Origin: an uncultured Clostridia bacterium
GTDB taxonomy: Bacteria > Bacillota > Clostridia > Oscillospirales > Ruminococcaceae
Assembly (NCBI GenBank): GCA_946567425.1
Contig: CAMNXF010000001.1
Location: 185,719-249,718, forward strand
DNA length: 64,000 nt
Direction of reading: 5' to 3'
Each line of letters begins with the position of its first letter. Within the stretch, counting starts at the first letter, position 1. Shown here piece after piece: positions 16,693-25,442 of this stretch. The position numbers were made by a program, and so were the translations under genes. Under the pieces are notes generated by a model. It did not search any database, was not told the DNA's origin, and worked only from the letters and a program-made list of their open reading frames with translations.

Positions 16693-16721
16693 TTGATTTT
16701 TTTTGCATTTTTTAGTACAAT
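16693..16721 (+). promoter_or_regulatory. Promoter of the CdaR-like regulator gene
   Basis: TTGATT (16693-16698), 17-base spacer and TACAAT (16716-16721), with a leader of about 120 bases before ATG 16847. The divergent metG promoter must lie in the AT-rich sequence between here and 16563. Confidence 0.65.
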
Positions 16722-16846
16722 AGAGATAGGCACAAATTTTCGGGGGCTTGGACTGTATATTTTAGACAAAAAGAAATTTGTCACAGGGAGCGTTCTTGCC
16801 TTGTGAAGCAGAGGAAAATAGCAAAAATTCGGAAAGAGGTAAACAA

Positions 16847-17932
16847 ATGTCAAACAGGCTATTTCAGGGTATCGTCCATCAGATGAAGGACACAGTCAAC
16901 AGAGTTATCGGCGTTATCGACGAAAACGGAACGATCGTTGCCTGCAGCGATCTTACAAGAGTAGGCGGCGGAAACGATTTCTTTTCCATAGAGCTTGGAG
17001 ATTCGCACGAGGTCTTTATCCGCGACGGATACACCTACAAGCCGTTCGGCGTTCATATCAAGCCCGACTACGCGGTGTTCGTGGAGGGCACGGACGAGTC
17101 CGCGTCCAAATACGCGGGCATTATCGCAATATCTCTTTCCAGCATCAAGCAGTACTACGACGAAAAGTACGACAGAAACAATTTCGTAAAGAATATCATT
17201 CTCGATAACGTTCTCCCGGGCGACATAAGTCTTAAAGCGCGCGAGCTGCACTTTAACGGCGATATAAGCCGCGTCGTGTTCCTGATAAGCGTGATAGCGT
17301 CCAACGACGTTTCGGCGTATGACGTTATTCAGAACCTGTTTCCCGACAAGAACAAGGACTTCGTTTTCAACATCACCGAAACGGACATCGTGCTTGTCAA
17401 GGAGGTCAAGAACAACATCGACGTAAAGGATCTCGAAAAGCTGGCGCGGAGCATTTCGGACACGCTGTCGAGCGAGTTCTTCACCAAGGTGAACGTCGGC
17501 ATCGGCACGCCCGTGCTCGGTGTAAAGGAGCTTGCGCGCTCCTTCAAGGAGGCTCAGACGGCTTTGGAGGTCGGCAAGGTGTTCGACACCGACAAGAATA
17601 TCGTCTCCTACGACAATCTCGGCATCGCGAGACTTATCTACCATCTGCCGACGACGCTTTGCGACACGTTTCTCAAGGAGGTGTTCAAGAAGAACTCTAT
17701 CGAGAGCCTCGATCACGAGACTTTGTTCACTATACAGAAGTTCTTTGAAAACAGCCTGAACGTCTCCGAAACGTCCAGAAAGCTGTTCGTTCACAGAAAC
17801 ACGCTCGTATATCGTCTTGACAAAATCAAGAAACTGACGGGTCTCGACTTGCGCGAGTTCGACCACGCGATCATCTTCAAGATCGCGCTTATGGTAAAGA
17901 AGTACCTCGCCGCAAATCCGACTAAGTTCTGA
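16847..17932 (+). CDS. CdaR/PucR-type helix-turn-helix regulator
   Basis: This 361-residue transcription regulator has an N-terminal sugar-diacid-recognition-like sensor (FQGIVHQMKDTVNRVIGVID; GTIVACSDLTRVG), a middle GGDEF-like fold (VNVGIGTPVLGVKELARSFK) and a C-terminal HTH_30 domain (FFENSLNVSETSRKLFVHRN; TLVYRLDKIKKLTGLDLR). Regulators of this class sense small metabolites and act on carbon or purine genes. No such target is adjacent: ftsE follows after a terminator. ATG 16847 with AGAGG at 16835-16839 is preferred over the upstream in-frame start at 16778. The ligand is unknown. Confidence 0.87.
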   Translation: MSNRLFQGIVHQMKDTVNRVIGVIDENGTIVACSDLTRVGGGNDFFSIELGDSHEVFIRDGYTYKPFGVHIKPDYAVFVEGTDESASKYAGIIAISLSSIKQYYDEKYDRNNFVKNIILDNVLPGDISLKARELHFNGDISRVVFLISVIASNDVSAYDVIQNLFPDKNKDFVFNITETDIVLVKEVKNNIDVKDLEKLARSISDTLSSEFFTKVNVGIGTPVLGVKELARSFKEAQTALEVGKVFDTDKNIVSYDNLGIARLIYHLPTTLCDTFLKEVFKKNSIESLDHETLFTIQKFFENSLNVSETSRKLFVHRNTLVYRLDKIKKLTGLDLREFDHAIIFKIALMVKKYLAANPTKF

Positions 17933-17949
17933 TAAAAACGATAAAATAC

Positions 17950-17985
17950 GGCTGTCTGAGCGGCAGGAATTCCGCTCGGACAGCC
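17950..17985 (+). terminator. Hairpin terminator after the CdaR-like gene
   Basis: A 14-bp stem with one mismatch (GGCTGTCTGAGCGG with CCGCTCGGACAGCC, loop aggaatt-like), followed by a T-rich but interrupted tract. It is a likely terminator. Confidence 0.75.
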
Positions 17986-18107
17986 TTGCGGTTTGTTATG
18001 GTACGTTTTGTATCGTTGATAATTAAAGAGAGATAATAGATAAAAAATATATAATTGGGAAGTTACGCATTGCTTATTCTGAAAATCTTAGGGGGAGTAA
18101 TGATTTT

Positions 18108-18794
18108 ATGGTAGAAATGAAGAACGTCAACGTGCACTATTCGAGCGGCGTTGACGCTTTAGTGGACGTAAATCTCCGTATAAACGACGGAGAATTTGTG
18201 TTCATAGTTGGCGGAAACGGCGCGGGAAAGTCCACGCTGCTGAAGCTGATGATGAGGGAGCTGGTGCCGAGTTCGGGTCGCGTTTTCGTGAACGGTTATA
18301 ATTTATCCAAGCTGAAGGGCAACAAAATAGCGAAATTCCGACGCTCTATCGGGGTGGTGTTTCAGGAGTTCCGACTTATTCAGGATTTTACCGCGTATGA
18401 AAACGTTTCGTTCGTACTGAGGATTGCAGATCAATCCAACAAATACATTCGCCAGAGAGTGCCGTATGTGCTGAACCTTGTGGAGCTGGCGATGAAAGCG
18501 AAGAGCAAGACGAGAGAGCTTTCGGGAGGTGAGCAGCAGCGGGTCGCGATCGCCCGCGCCCTTGCGAACGACCCGGGTCTGCTTATCGTCGACGAGCCGA
18601 CGGGAAATCTTGACCCTAAGCGCTCGTATGAGCTTGTGGGGCTGCTGAAGGAAATAAACCGCTGCGGCACGACCGTAGTTATGATCACGCATGAGCATGA
18701 GCTTGTACGCTATTTCGGAGGAAGAATAATCAATATCGAAAAAGGCTCGATAACCTTTGACGAGACGATCGGAGGTAACGATGAGGGCGAGTAA
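18108..18794 (+). CDS. ftsE: Cell division ATP-binding protein FtsE
   Basis: This 228-residue ABC ATPase partners with FtsX to control peptidoglycan hydrolases at the division site or sidewall. Walker A is GGNGAGKST (residues 36-44), the Q-loop VFQEFRLI, the signature [15 protein letters not shown], Walker [13 protein letters not shown] and the H-loop MITHEHE. GGGGGAG at 18091-18097 is its ribosome binding site. It overlaps ftsX by 14 bases. In Bacillus FtsEX activates the endopeptidase CwlO; here an S41 protease follows instead. Confidence 0.96.
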   Translation: MVEMKNVNVHYSSGVDALVDVNLRINDGEFVFIVGGNGAGKSTLLKLMMRELVPSSGRVFVNGYNLSKLKGNKIAKFRRSIGVVFQEFRLIQDFTAYENVSFVLRIADQSNKYIRQRVPYVLNLVELAMKAKSKTRELSGGEQQRVAIARALANDPGLLIVDEPTGNLDPKRSYELVGLLKEINRCGTTVVMITHEHELVRYFGGRIINIEKGSITFDETIGGNDEGE

Positions 18795-19683
18795 TGTCAG
18801 TTACCTTGTGAAAAAGGGAATAACCTCCGTCTGGAAAAATTTCGTGATGTCGTTCGCGAGCTTTTCGATATTGCTTGTCAGCCTTTTCCAGATAAGTCTT
18901 ACAGTGCTTGTTATGATGAACGTCAACATCGTGCTGGGCAACGTCGAGGATACCAACCAGGTAATCGTTTATATCAAAGACGGAGTGAGCGCGTCGACGG
19001 TGGAGCATATAGGCGACGTGCTCCATAGCAACGCCGATCTTACCGATATCGAATTTGTCTCCAAAGATGAGGCAATGGTGGAGTTTACTGAAAAACTCGG
19101 AGAGTACGCGGAGCTTATGGATTATCTGGAGTCTAACCCCATGCCCGAGGCGTACAAGGTCAGGGTCACGGACGTGGAGAAGATACGCCCGATAGTAGCG
19201 GCGATAGAAACGCTCGAAGGCGTTGAAGACGTCCGCACGTCCTACGAATTCGCGGACGCGCTGGTAAATATCCGCAACACGTTCTCGGTGATCATTATCG
19301 CGGTGCTGCTTACGCTGGTGCTGGTAAGTATCGTGATAATCTCAAACACGATAAGGACAAGCGTTTTCGCACGACGCAGCGAGATAACGATAATGAAATA
19401 CGTCGGAGCGACAAACGGGTTTATCAAGCTGCCGTTTTTCGTGGAGGGTATGTTTGTGGGAATACTTGCAGGTGTCGCCGCATGGGGGCTTTCGTGGTTC
19501 ATCTACGATTCCGTATTCTCGCTGTTCACGGGGAACTTTACGCTTTGGGAGATGATCGGTTTCTTCAATCTGATACCGTTTGACGCCGTAAATTGGACGG
19601 TTCTCGCGATAAACTGCGGAGCGGGCGCGCTGCTCGGCGCAGTCGGCACGGTCATCAGCATGGGCAAGTATCTTAAGGTTTAA
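18781..19683 (+). CDS. ftsX: Cell division protein FtsX
   Basis: This 300-residue permease-like protein has the FtsX plan: a cytoplasmic N-terminus, TM1 near residues 20-45 (SFASFSILLVSLFQISLTVL), an extracellular domain of about 120 residues (including SSTVEHIGDVLHSNADLTDI-like sequence), then three more TM segments. The FtsX-specific RTSVFARRSEITIMKYVGAT lies between TM2 and TM3. GGAGG at 18771-18775 sets ATG 18781, inside the end of ftsE. There is no EnvC-like adaptor gene between ftsX and the next gene. Confidence 0.95.
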   Translation: MRASNVSYLVKKGITSVWKNFVMSFASFSILLVSLFQISLTVLVMMNVNIVLGNVEDTNQVIVYIKDGVSASTVEHIGDVLHSNADLTDIEFVSKDEAMVEFTEKLGEYAELMDYLESNPMPEAYKVRVTDVEKIRPIVAAIETLEGVEDVRTSYEFADALVNIRNTFSVIIIAVLLTLVLVSIVIISNTIRTSVFARRSEITIMKYVGATNGFIKLPFFVEGMFVGILAGVAAWGLSWFIYDSVFSLFTGNFTLWEMIGFFNLIPFDAVNWTVLAINCGAGALLGAVGTVISMGKYLKV

Positions 19684-19733
19684 GATGCGGCAGCAGACAT
19701 TTGGATTTTCAAATCGGGATAGGAGTAGATCTA

Positions 19734-20942
19734 TTGAATAAGAAAATTTCACTCGGAATAGCGATAAGTCTGGTCGCGATAGGGTGCGCGATAACTTTCG
19801 TGCTGACTTGGACAGTGTCGCTGAATATATATAACTCGAAGATATCAAGCTCCGAGAAGTACGAGGGGGTTTACCGCAAGCTGCAGGAAATGGACGCAAC
19901 GGTGCGGAGCAATTACGCATACGCGGGTTCGTTGAGTGACGAAGCGCTGGAGACCTCGGTAATAAACGGATATGTGGCGGGTATCGGCGATAAATATGCG
20001 GCGTATATGCCGGCGCAGACGTATTACGAGCTTCAGCAGACGAGCAGCGGAGTAGTCAACGGCGCGGGAATTGAAGCGGAGGAGGACGGCAGCGGTTATC
20101 TTAAGGTAACGTACGTCTACAAAAACAGTTCTGCGGCATCCAACGGAGTGCTTATCGGCGACATGATAACGGAGATCGACGGACGTAGTTTGCTGGCAAT
20201 GGAGAGCGGAGACGCGCTTAAAAGGATCGCGGGCGAGATCGGTACAAAGCTGACGCTGGCGCTGGTGCGCGACGGCGAGGAGCTGACGGTCAACCTGATA
20301 AGACAGCAGATAGATATCGAGTCGGTAACGGATGAGATGCTTAACGGAAATATCGGTTATATCCGCATTTCGTCGTTTAACGCGAAAACTTCGGAGCAGT
20401 TTTCAAACTCGCTGAACTCGATGGTTGCAGACGGAGCAAAGGCGCTGATAATCGACGTTCGGCAGAACAGCGGCGGTGTTATTTCGGCGCTGAAGCCAAT
20501 GTTGAACAGGATACTTCCCGCAGCGCTTGTGGCAACGGCGGAATATTCCGGAGGAGTGAAAAAGACACTTATCGAGACAGACGGCGAGGAATACATGGAT
20601 ATTCCCATTGCGGTGCTTGTGGACGGCGGAACAGCATCGGCGGCGGAGGTGTTCGCGGTGGCGCTCCGCGACGAGTACGGCGCGCCGCTTATCGGAGCGC
20701 AGACTTACGGCAAAGCGGTAATGCAGAGCACGTACGAGCTCTCGGACGGCAGTGCGCTCAGCCTTACGACCGCGACGATTTTGCCGTCAAAATCTCCGTC
20801 CTACGACGGGGAGGGCATAAAGCCGGATTATCTCATAGAGCTTCCCGCGGGAGCGTCTATCGAGTATCTTCCCCATGAAACGGACAGTCAGCTGCAAAAG
20901 GCGGTGGAGATATTGTCGCCGCAGGCTGATCCGCAGCAGTGA
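19734..20942 (+). CDS. S41 C-terminal processing protease (CtpA/CtpB-like)
   Basis: This 402-residue membrane-anchored serine protease has one N-terminal TM segment (residues 6-30), a PDZ domain (residues about 100-190: GAGIEAEEDGSGYLKV ... NGVLIGDMITEIDG) and the S41 catalytic domain. The nucleophile Ser is in DGGTASAAEVFAV and the general-base Lys in AQTYGKAVMQST. The start is a TTG at 19734, chosen because AGGAG (19721-19725) lies 8 bases upstream. CtpB-type proteases in sporulators can cleave signalling proteins between forespore and mother cell; the ftsEX linkage suggests a cell-wall role instead. Both are inference. Confidence 0.92.
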   Translation: MNKKISLGIAISLVAIGCAITFVLTWTVSLNIYNSKISSSEKYEGVYRKLQEMDATVRSNYAYAGSLSDEALETSVINGYVAGIGDKYAAYMPAQTYYELQQTSSGVVNGAGIEAEEDGSGYLKVTYVYKNSSAASNGVLIGDMITEIDGRSLLAMESGDALKRIAGEIGTKLTLALVRDGEELTVNLIRQQIDIESVTDEMLNGNIGYIRISSFNAKTSEQFSNSLNSMVADGAKALIIDVRQNSGGVISALKPMLNRILPAALVATAEYSGGVKKTLIETDGEEYMDIPIAVLVDGGTASAAEVFAVALRDEYGAPLIGAQTYGKAVMQSTYELSDGSALSLTTATILPSKSPSYDGEGIKPDYLIELPAGASIEYLPHETDSQLQKAVEILSPQADPQQ

Positions 20943-21064
20943 CAGTTCTTTAATGAGGGGAGCGTTAATACAATTTTAACGGCGATCATAAAACGGCATT
21001 GTTGTGATAAGTTACAGTCATAGCGCATCTGATGTCGAAATTTCTTGTAAACACAAGCTGAGAA

Positions 21065-21175
21065 CGACAAAATTTCGTTGCAGGAAAGCTCGCAAGCTAA
21101 GAGCAACAAATTGTCGTCGCAGGGCAAAATGCGCAAGCGAGTGGTGATGACGGAGCCGAGCGGTGCGTATTTTGC
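21065..21175. repeat. Two tandem stem-loops in the S41 protease-greA gap
   Basis: The first hairpin pairs CGACAA...GTTGC (21065-21081) with GCAAC...TTGTCG (21103-21116). The second pairs GCAAAATGCGCA (21124-21135) with TGCGTATTTTGC (21164-21175), 11 of 12 matching. The second resembles the CGCAAGCGAG-rich repeat family B at 6340 and 63917. They end about 15 bases before the greA ribosome binding site. Confidence 0.6.
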
Positions 21176-21196
21176 TTTTAAAATAAGGAGGATAAT

Positions 21197-21682
21197 ATGA
21201 ACAAACCTATTACCGTATTGACCCGTAAGGGCGAGGAGAAATTAAAGGAAGAGCTGAATGAGCTGAAATCGGTGCGCCGCCGCGAGGTCGCGGAAAAGAT
21301 CAAGGTGGCACTGTCATTCGGCGACTTGTCGGAGAACAGCGAGTACGACGAGGCAAAAAACGAGCAAGGTATGATCGAGTCGCGTATCGCGGAGATCGAG
21401 CAGACGCTCGCGCACGCGCAGGTAATCGACGATGACGATATTTCCACGGAAAAGGTGGGTATCGGTACGACCGTCAGGATACTCGATATGGATATGAACG
21501 AGGAAATGGAGTTCAAAATGGTCGGCACGAAAGAGGCCGATATAAACAGCGGAAAGATGTCCGACGAGTCGCCTATCGGCGCGGCAATAATGGGTCACGA
21601 GGTCGGCGAGGAGGTCGAGGTCGAGACTCCGTCGGGAGTTATCGGGTTCAAGATATTGGAGATCAGAAAAGACGACGAATAA
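21197..21682 (+). CDS. greA: Transcription elongation factor GreA
   Basis: This 161-residue factor rescues backtracked RNA polymerase by stimulating transcript cleavage. The N-terminal coiled coil carries the acidic tip (FGDLSENSEYDEAKNEQ, residues 41-57). The C-terminal FKBP-like domain ends with IGAAIMGHEVGEEVEVETP. Length is typical. AAGGAGG at 21186-21192 sets the start. lysS follows after 16 bases, the usual greA-lysS pair of Firmicutes. Confidence 0.97.
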   Translation: MNKPITVLTRKGEEKLKEELNELKSVRRREVAEKIKVALSFGDLSENSEYDEAKNEQGMIESRIAEIEQTLAHAQVIDDDDISTEKVGIGTTVRILDMDMNEEMEFKMVGTKEADINSGKMSDESPIGAAIMGHEVGEEVEVETPSGVIGFKILEIRKDDE

Positions 21683-21698
21683 TTAAGGAGAAATAAAT

Positions 21699-23201
21699 AT
21701 GGCAGAGAATGAAGAAGTAGTTGAGATGACACAGGAGGAGCTTGACGAGCAGCACAGAGTGCGTCTCGATAAGCTCAAGGGCTTAAAGGAAGCGGGCAAG
21801 GATCCGTATACCATAACGAAGTTCCCCGTGGATATCTACAACAGCGAGATACGCGCGCGCTTTGAGGAGTTGGAGAACAAGGACGTCGTTATTGCGGGAA
21901 GAATGATGTCGCGCAGAATAATGGGCAAGGCGAGCTTTTTCGACGTGCGCGACAGCTCTGACAGAATGCAGGTCTACGTGCGTATCGACGGGGTGGGCGA
22001 GGATAAATTCGCCGAGTTCAAGAAGTGGGACTTGGGGGATATTATCGGCGTTAAGGGCTATGTGTTCAAAACGAAAACGGGCGAGATCTCCGTGCACGCG
22101 ACGGAGATAACGCTGCTGTCAAAGTCGCTGCTGCCGCTCCCCGAAAAGTGGCACGGTCTTAAGGACAAGGAGGAGCGCTACAGAAAGCGCTATCTCGACC
22201 TTATCGCGAACCCCGACGTTAAGGACGTTTTCATAAAGCGTTCGAGAATTTTGTCGGAGATACGCAGGTTCCTCGACGGACACGGATATGTCGAGGTGGA
22301 TACTCCCGTGCTGCTGCCGCTGGAGATCGGCGCGGCGGCGAGACCGTTCAAGACGCACCACAACGCGCTGGATATAGATATGTATCTGCGTATCGAAACG
22401 GAGCTGTACTTAAAGCGGCTGATAGTCGGCGGCTTTGACAAGGTGTACGAGGTCGGCAGAATTTTCCGCAACGAGGGTATGGACTCGACGCACAATCCCG
22501 AGTTTACCACGATAGAGATGTATCAGGCATATATCAATTATTTTGATATGATGGATCTTATCGAGGATCTGTACAGAACGGTAACGCTCAACGTCTGCGG
22601 CACGGACACCGTGACATATCAGGGCAAGGAGATCGCGGTCGGAAAGCCGTGGGAGCGCCTTACCATGATTGAGGCGGTCAAGAAGTACGCGGGCGTGGAC
22701 TACAACGAATGGGCGACCGACGAGGACGCGAGAGCCTGCGCAAAGGCAAGGGGCGTAGAGGACGGTGTGGACGCGAATTCCACAAAGGGTCATGTGCTTA
22801 TCGCGTTTTTCGAGGCGTTTGTCGAGGACAAGCTGATACAGCCTACCGTCATTTACGATTATCCCGTGGAAAATTCTCCGTTGGCTAAGAGAAAGCTCGA
22901 TTTCCCTGCGTTTACGGAGCGTTTCGAGTATTTTATAAACGGTATGGAATTCGGCAACGCGTTCTCGGAGCTTAACGACCCGCTCGACCAGAAGGAGCGT
23001 TTCATGAAGCAGGTAGCCGCAAAGCGAGCTCAAGGCGGAAATGACGCGCAGGTGGACGAGGATTTCATTACCGCGTTGGAGTACGGACTTCCCCCGACGG
23101 GCGGTCTCGGTTTCGGATTTGACAGACTGGTAATGCTGCTCACAGATTCGGCAAGCATTCGCGACGTGCTGTTGTTCCCGACGATGCGTCCGCAGGTATA
23201 A
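21699..23201 (+). CDS. lysS: Lysyl-tRNA synthetase, class II
   Basis: This 500-residue class II synthetase has an N-terminal OB-fold anticodon-binding domain (residues 60-150: VVIAGRMMSRRIMGKASFFD) and the three catalytic motifs: motif 2 FRNEGMDSTHNPEFT and motif 3 GLGFGFDRLVMLLT are clear. The stretch YVEVDTPVLLPLEIGAAARP is the region after motif 1. AAGGAG at 21685 precedes the ATG. It is cotranscribed with greA. A long imperfect hairpin at 23220-23273 follows the stop. Confidence 0.97.
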   Translation: MAENEEVVEMTQEELDEQHRVRLDKLKGLKEAGKDPYTITKFPVDIYNSEIRARFEELENKDVVIAGRMMSRRIMGKASFFDVRDSSDRMQVYVRIDGVGEDKFAEFKKWDLGDIIGVKGYVFKTKTGEISVHATEITLLSKSLLPLPEKWHGLKDKEERYRKRYLDLIANPDVKDVFIKRSRILSEIRRFLDGHGYVEVDTPVLLPLEIGAAARPFKTHHNALDIDMYLRIETELYLKRLIVGGFDKVYEVGRIFRNEGMDSTHNPEFTTIEMYQAYINYFDMMDLIEDLYRTVTLNVCGTDTVTYQGKEIAVGKPWERLTMIEAVKKYAGVDYNEWATDEDARACAKARGVEDGVDANSTKGHVLIAFFEAFVEDKLIQPTVIYDYPVENSPLAKRKLDFPAFTERFEYFINGMEFGNAFSELNDPLDQKERFMKQVAAKRAQGGNDAQVDEDFITALEYGLPPTGGLGFGFDRLVMLLTDSASIRDVLLFPTMRPQV

Positions 23202-23219
23202 CATAAAAAATGGTTTGGT

Positions 23220-23273
23220 AGTCGGTGATGCGGAAAAGCGCCCTTTCGGGACGCTTGTTCCGTGTGACCGACT
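23220..23273 (+). terminator. Nested hairpin after lysS
   Basis: AGTCGGT (23220-23226) pairs with ACCGACT (23267-23273). Inside, CGGAA/TTCCG, AAGCG/CGCTT and CCC/GGG form a continuous nested stem closed by a short loop. No strong U-tract follows, so it may be a processing or regulatory structure rather than a simple terminator. Confidence 0.5.
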
Positions 23274-23300
23274 GCCGTTTCTTAATACAGAGGTACAGAG

Positions 23301-24098
23301 ATGTCAAAAAAGGAAGATGAGAGACAGCGCAAGGCTCGTGAGGAATACGTCGAGCTGCTGAAAATGAAACAGGGGCTTATAGAAGAGAGCGAGCTTATTC
23401 CCGAAACGGGATATGTTGAGATTCCTGAGCTGCACGGTTGGGCGAAGTTCTGCAATTATGTCTATCACAACAAGGTATTTATACTGATAGGCGCGTTTTT
23501 TCTGGCGATCGCAATATTTCTGACGGTGCAGCTTGTTACGCGTGAAAAATACGACTTGTATGTGTTGGTGGTCTCAACCTCGGGCAACTCGGAGCTGCTC
23601 TGGAGATATGACGACGTCGAGAACGCGCTGACTATGTACTGCCCCGACTTCGACGACAACGGATATGTCAAGGTCGGAGTAAATTTTATCGACCTGTCGA
23701 CGCCGGACGTGATGACGGAGTACAACAGCGCACAGACGATGAAGTTCTCCTCCGAGCTTTATATGGGCGAGAGTCAGCTGTACATTGGCGACGAGGGTCT
23801 TTGGCAGTACCTCTACGGTAATGAGGAGGGTCTTGACGTGCAGATATTTGAGGACTTGTCGGAGTACTTCCCCGAGGACGAGCTTTTTCAAAAAACAGGT
23901 CTGCACATCAATTCCACAAACTTGCACAAGGACGCGCGCTGGGACACCTGCCCGGATTCGATAAACATTTTTCTCCGCTGCGAATTTGACGCGGCGACGG
24001 GGAATAGAAAGCACGCAGACGAGCAGCGCGAACGCGCGCATATAGTTTTCCGAAATATCATTGAGGGGAACGTTGTCAATCCTCCCGCGGAGGAATAG
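23301..24098 (+). CDS. Single-pass membrane protein of unknown function
   Basis: I do not recognise this 265-residue protein. The N-terminal 50 residues are charged and cytosolic, one TM helix spans about residues 54-74 (VFILIGAFFLAIAIFLTVQL), and about 190 residues lie outside. The outer part is acidic, with YDDVENALTMYCPDFDDNGY and EDLSEYFPEDELFQKTG. Two Cys there (MYCPDFDD, WDTCPDS) could form a disulfide, plus one in FLRCEFD. It has a ribosome binding site-like GAGGTACAGAG and stands alone between lysS and a minus-strand gene. Confidence 0.75.
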   Translation: MSKKEDERQRKAREEYVELLKMKQGLIEESELIPETGYVEIPELHGWAKFCNYVYHNKVFILIGAFFLAIAIFLTVQLVTREKYDLYVLVVSTSGNSELLWRYDDVENALTMYCPDFDDNGYVKVGVNFIDLSTPDVMTEYNSAQTMKFSSELYMGESQLYIGDEGLWQYLYGNEEGLDVQIFEDLSEYFPEDELFQKTGLHINSTNLHKDARWDTCPDSINIFLRCEFDAATGNRKHADEQRERAHIVFRNIIEGNVVNPPAEE

Positions 24099-24215
24099 GG
24101 CGAACGCGTTTCGGTCACATAAAGCGGTTATTTTCGGCGGAGCTTATGGGAGAACGGGCGTTTTTTCCGCGCCCCGCCTTGATATCGCAAGGGATATGCT
24201 CGGGAAGTGGGCGTT

Positions 24216-24659
24216 TCACAGGTACCTCTTCAGGCTCTCGCAGAAGCTCTGTTCGCGTTCGAGCAGCCGTTCCGCGCTCTCACGGACGCGGTTATCGGCG
24301 GCGTGAGAACGGTTTACCGCGTGCTGCATATCGATTATCCCCATTGTCGTGCCTTGAAGCATTATTCGCGCAAGATTGGCGCTGCTTTGGTTTGCTGCGG
24401 TTTTCATGGCGATGCCCATTTTCGCCATTGTCTTGACATACGGAGACGCGTCGCGCGCAGCCTCTCCCCGCCGCGCAAGCTCTTGCCGCGCCTGTCCCGC
24501 TACGCTTTTGTAACGCGCGTTCTGCGCCGATATTTCGCGGCGGAGCGTGTTGTTTTTACAATGCTTGAGCACGTCCGCGCTTGCCTCGTACGCCATTTGC
24601 GCGTTGCGGTAAACGCTGTTGAGAATTTCCGCGCTCTGCTTGTTCTTAAAGTTTGCCAT
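24216..24659 (-). CDS. Helical-bundle protein, possibly ferritin-like (DUF2383-type)
   Basis: This 147-residue, almost fully helical protein begins ANFKNKQSAEILNSVYRNAQ and contains EASADVLKHCKNNTLRREIS and the tail RESAERLLEREQSFCESLKR. The pattern of four long helices with spaced His, Glu and Gln is similar to DUF2383 or ferritin-like bundles, and MGIIDMQHAVN is a motif I associate with such Clostridia proteins. The metal ligands of a true ferritin are not evident. It is divergent from the plus-strand gene at 24735. The fold assignment is tentative. Confidence 0.65.
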   Translation of the reverse strand: MANFKNKQSAEILNSVYRNAQMAYEASADVLKHCKNNTLRREISAQNARYKSVAGQARQELARRGEAARDASPYVKTMAKMGIAMKTAANQSSANLARIMLQGTTMGIIDMQHAVNRSHAADNRVRESAERLLEREQSFCESLKRYL

Positions 24660-24734
24660 ATAAATCCTCGCTTTCGTTTTTAATTATTGTTAGCGGAAAA
24701 CGCGGAAATATTACAAAAATATGAGGTCGAAGAA

Positions 24735-25316
24735 ATGAAAACTGAATCATTCGGAAAGCTGCTTCTTAAAGGCGCGGGCTATGTTGTATTCGGCAACGTG
24801 CTGTGCGTCATCATGACAATGGCGGTGCATATGTTCGGGAACAATCTGTTTACGAACGCGCTTGCTATAGTTCTCGGTACGGCGATTTTTTATTCGCTCG
24901 TGTTCACGGCGGCGTGGAAGAACGGCGAAAGCGAGCGCAAACTTGTGAAATTTCACGGCGCGGACAGTCTGAAAAAGTTCCGCTGGGTCGCGGTCGGACT
25001 GTTGATGTTCGCGTTTGCCGCAGCGCCGAGCGTCGTGCTGCTGCTGAACAAGCTGTTTTTCCCCGAGCAGGATCTGCTGCTGCCGTATCAGTTTGTTTCG
25101 GGGAGCTCGTATCCGTTCGTGCTGGCGTTCGTTCCGTCTGTGGAGTCGGACGGCTACGCGTGGGTGGCAAGCGGAATAAACCGTATCGACAGCGTCAACG
25201 TGATGTTTCCCGTGCTGATGATCGCATATTACGCGTTTATTCCAGTTATCGCTCAACTGGGGTACCGGGTAGGGTTTAATGATAAGCTGAACGCGGACAA
25301 AATCGTATATAAGTGA
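24735..25316 (+). CDS. Multi-pass membrane protein of unknown function
   Basis: This 193-residue protein has about four hydrophobic segments: AGYVVFGNVLCVIMTMAVHM, ALAIVLGTAIFYSLVFTAAW, WVAVGLLMFAFAAAPSVVLL and the C-terminal NVMFPVLMIAYYAFIPVIAQ. No catalytic or transport motif is visible. ATG 24735 with GAGG upstream is preferred over the in-frame 24687 start, whose first 16 residues are polar. Small integral proteins of this type are common and unassigned in Oscillospiraceae. Confidence 0.7.
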   Translation: MKTESFGKLLLKGAGYVVFGNVLCVIMTMAVHMFGNNLFTNALAIVLGTAIFYSLVFTAAWKNGESERKLVKFHGADSLKKFRWVAVGLLMFAFAAAPSVVLLLNKLFFPEQDLLLPYQFVSGSSYPFVLAFVPSVESDGYAWVASGINRIDSVNVMFPVLMIAYYAFIPVIAQLGYRVGFNDKLNADKIVYK

Positions 25317-25367
25317 TTTGTTGTCAATAACTGACAAAATATATTGCGTATTTTGTGGACATTGCCG

Positions 25368-25396
25368 TTGACAGTTAGTTGAAAAAGCACTATAAT
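25368..25396 (+). promoter_or_regulatory. Promoter of the LytM-like/secreted protein pair
   Basis: TTGACA (25368-25373), 17-base spacer and TATAAT (25391-25396), 46 bases before GTG 25443. This is a near-consensus housekeeping promoter. Confidence 0.85.
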
Positions 25397-25442
25397 GATA
25401 GTACAACATTAAACTGATGCAAAATATGAAGGGAGAGGTTTT

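Noticed and set aside
16859..17866. 335-codon frame antisense to the CdaR-like regulator
   Set aside because: No motif, no ribosome binding site, fully covered by a recognisable gene on the plus strand.
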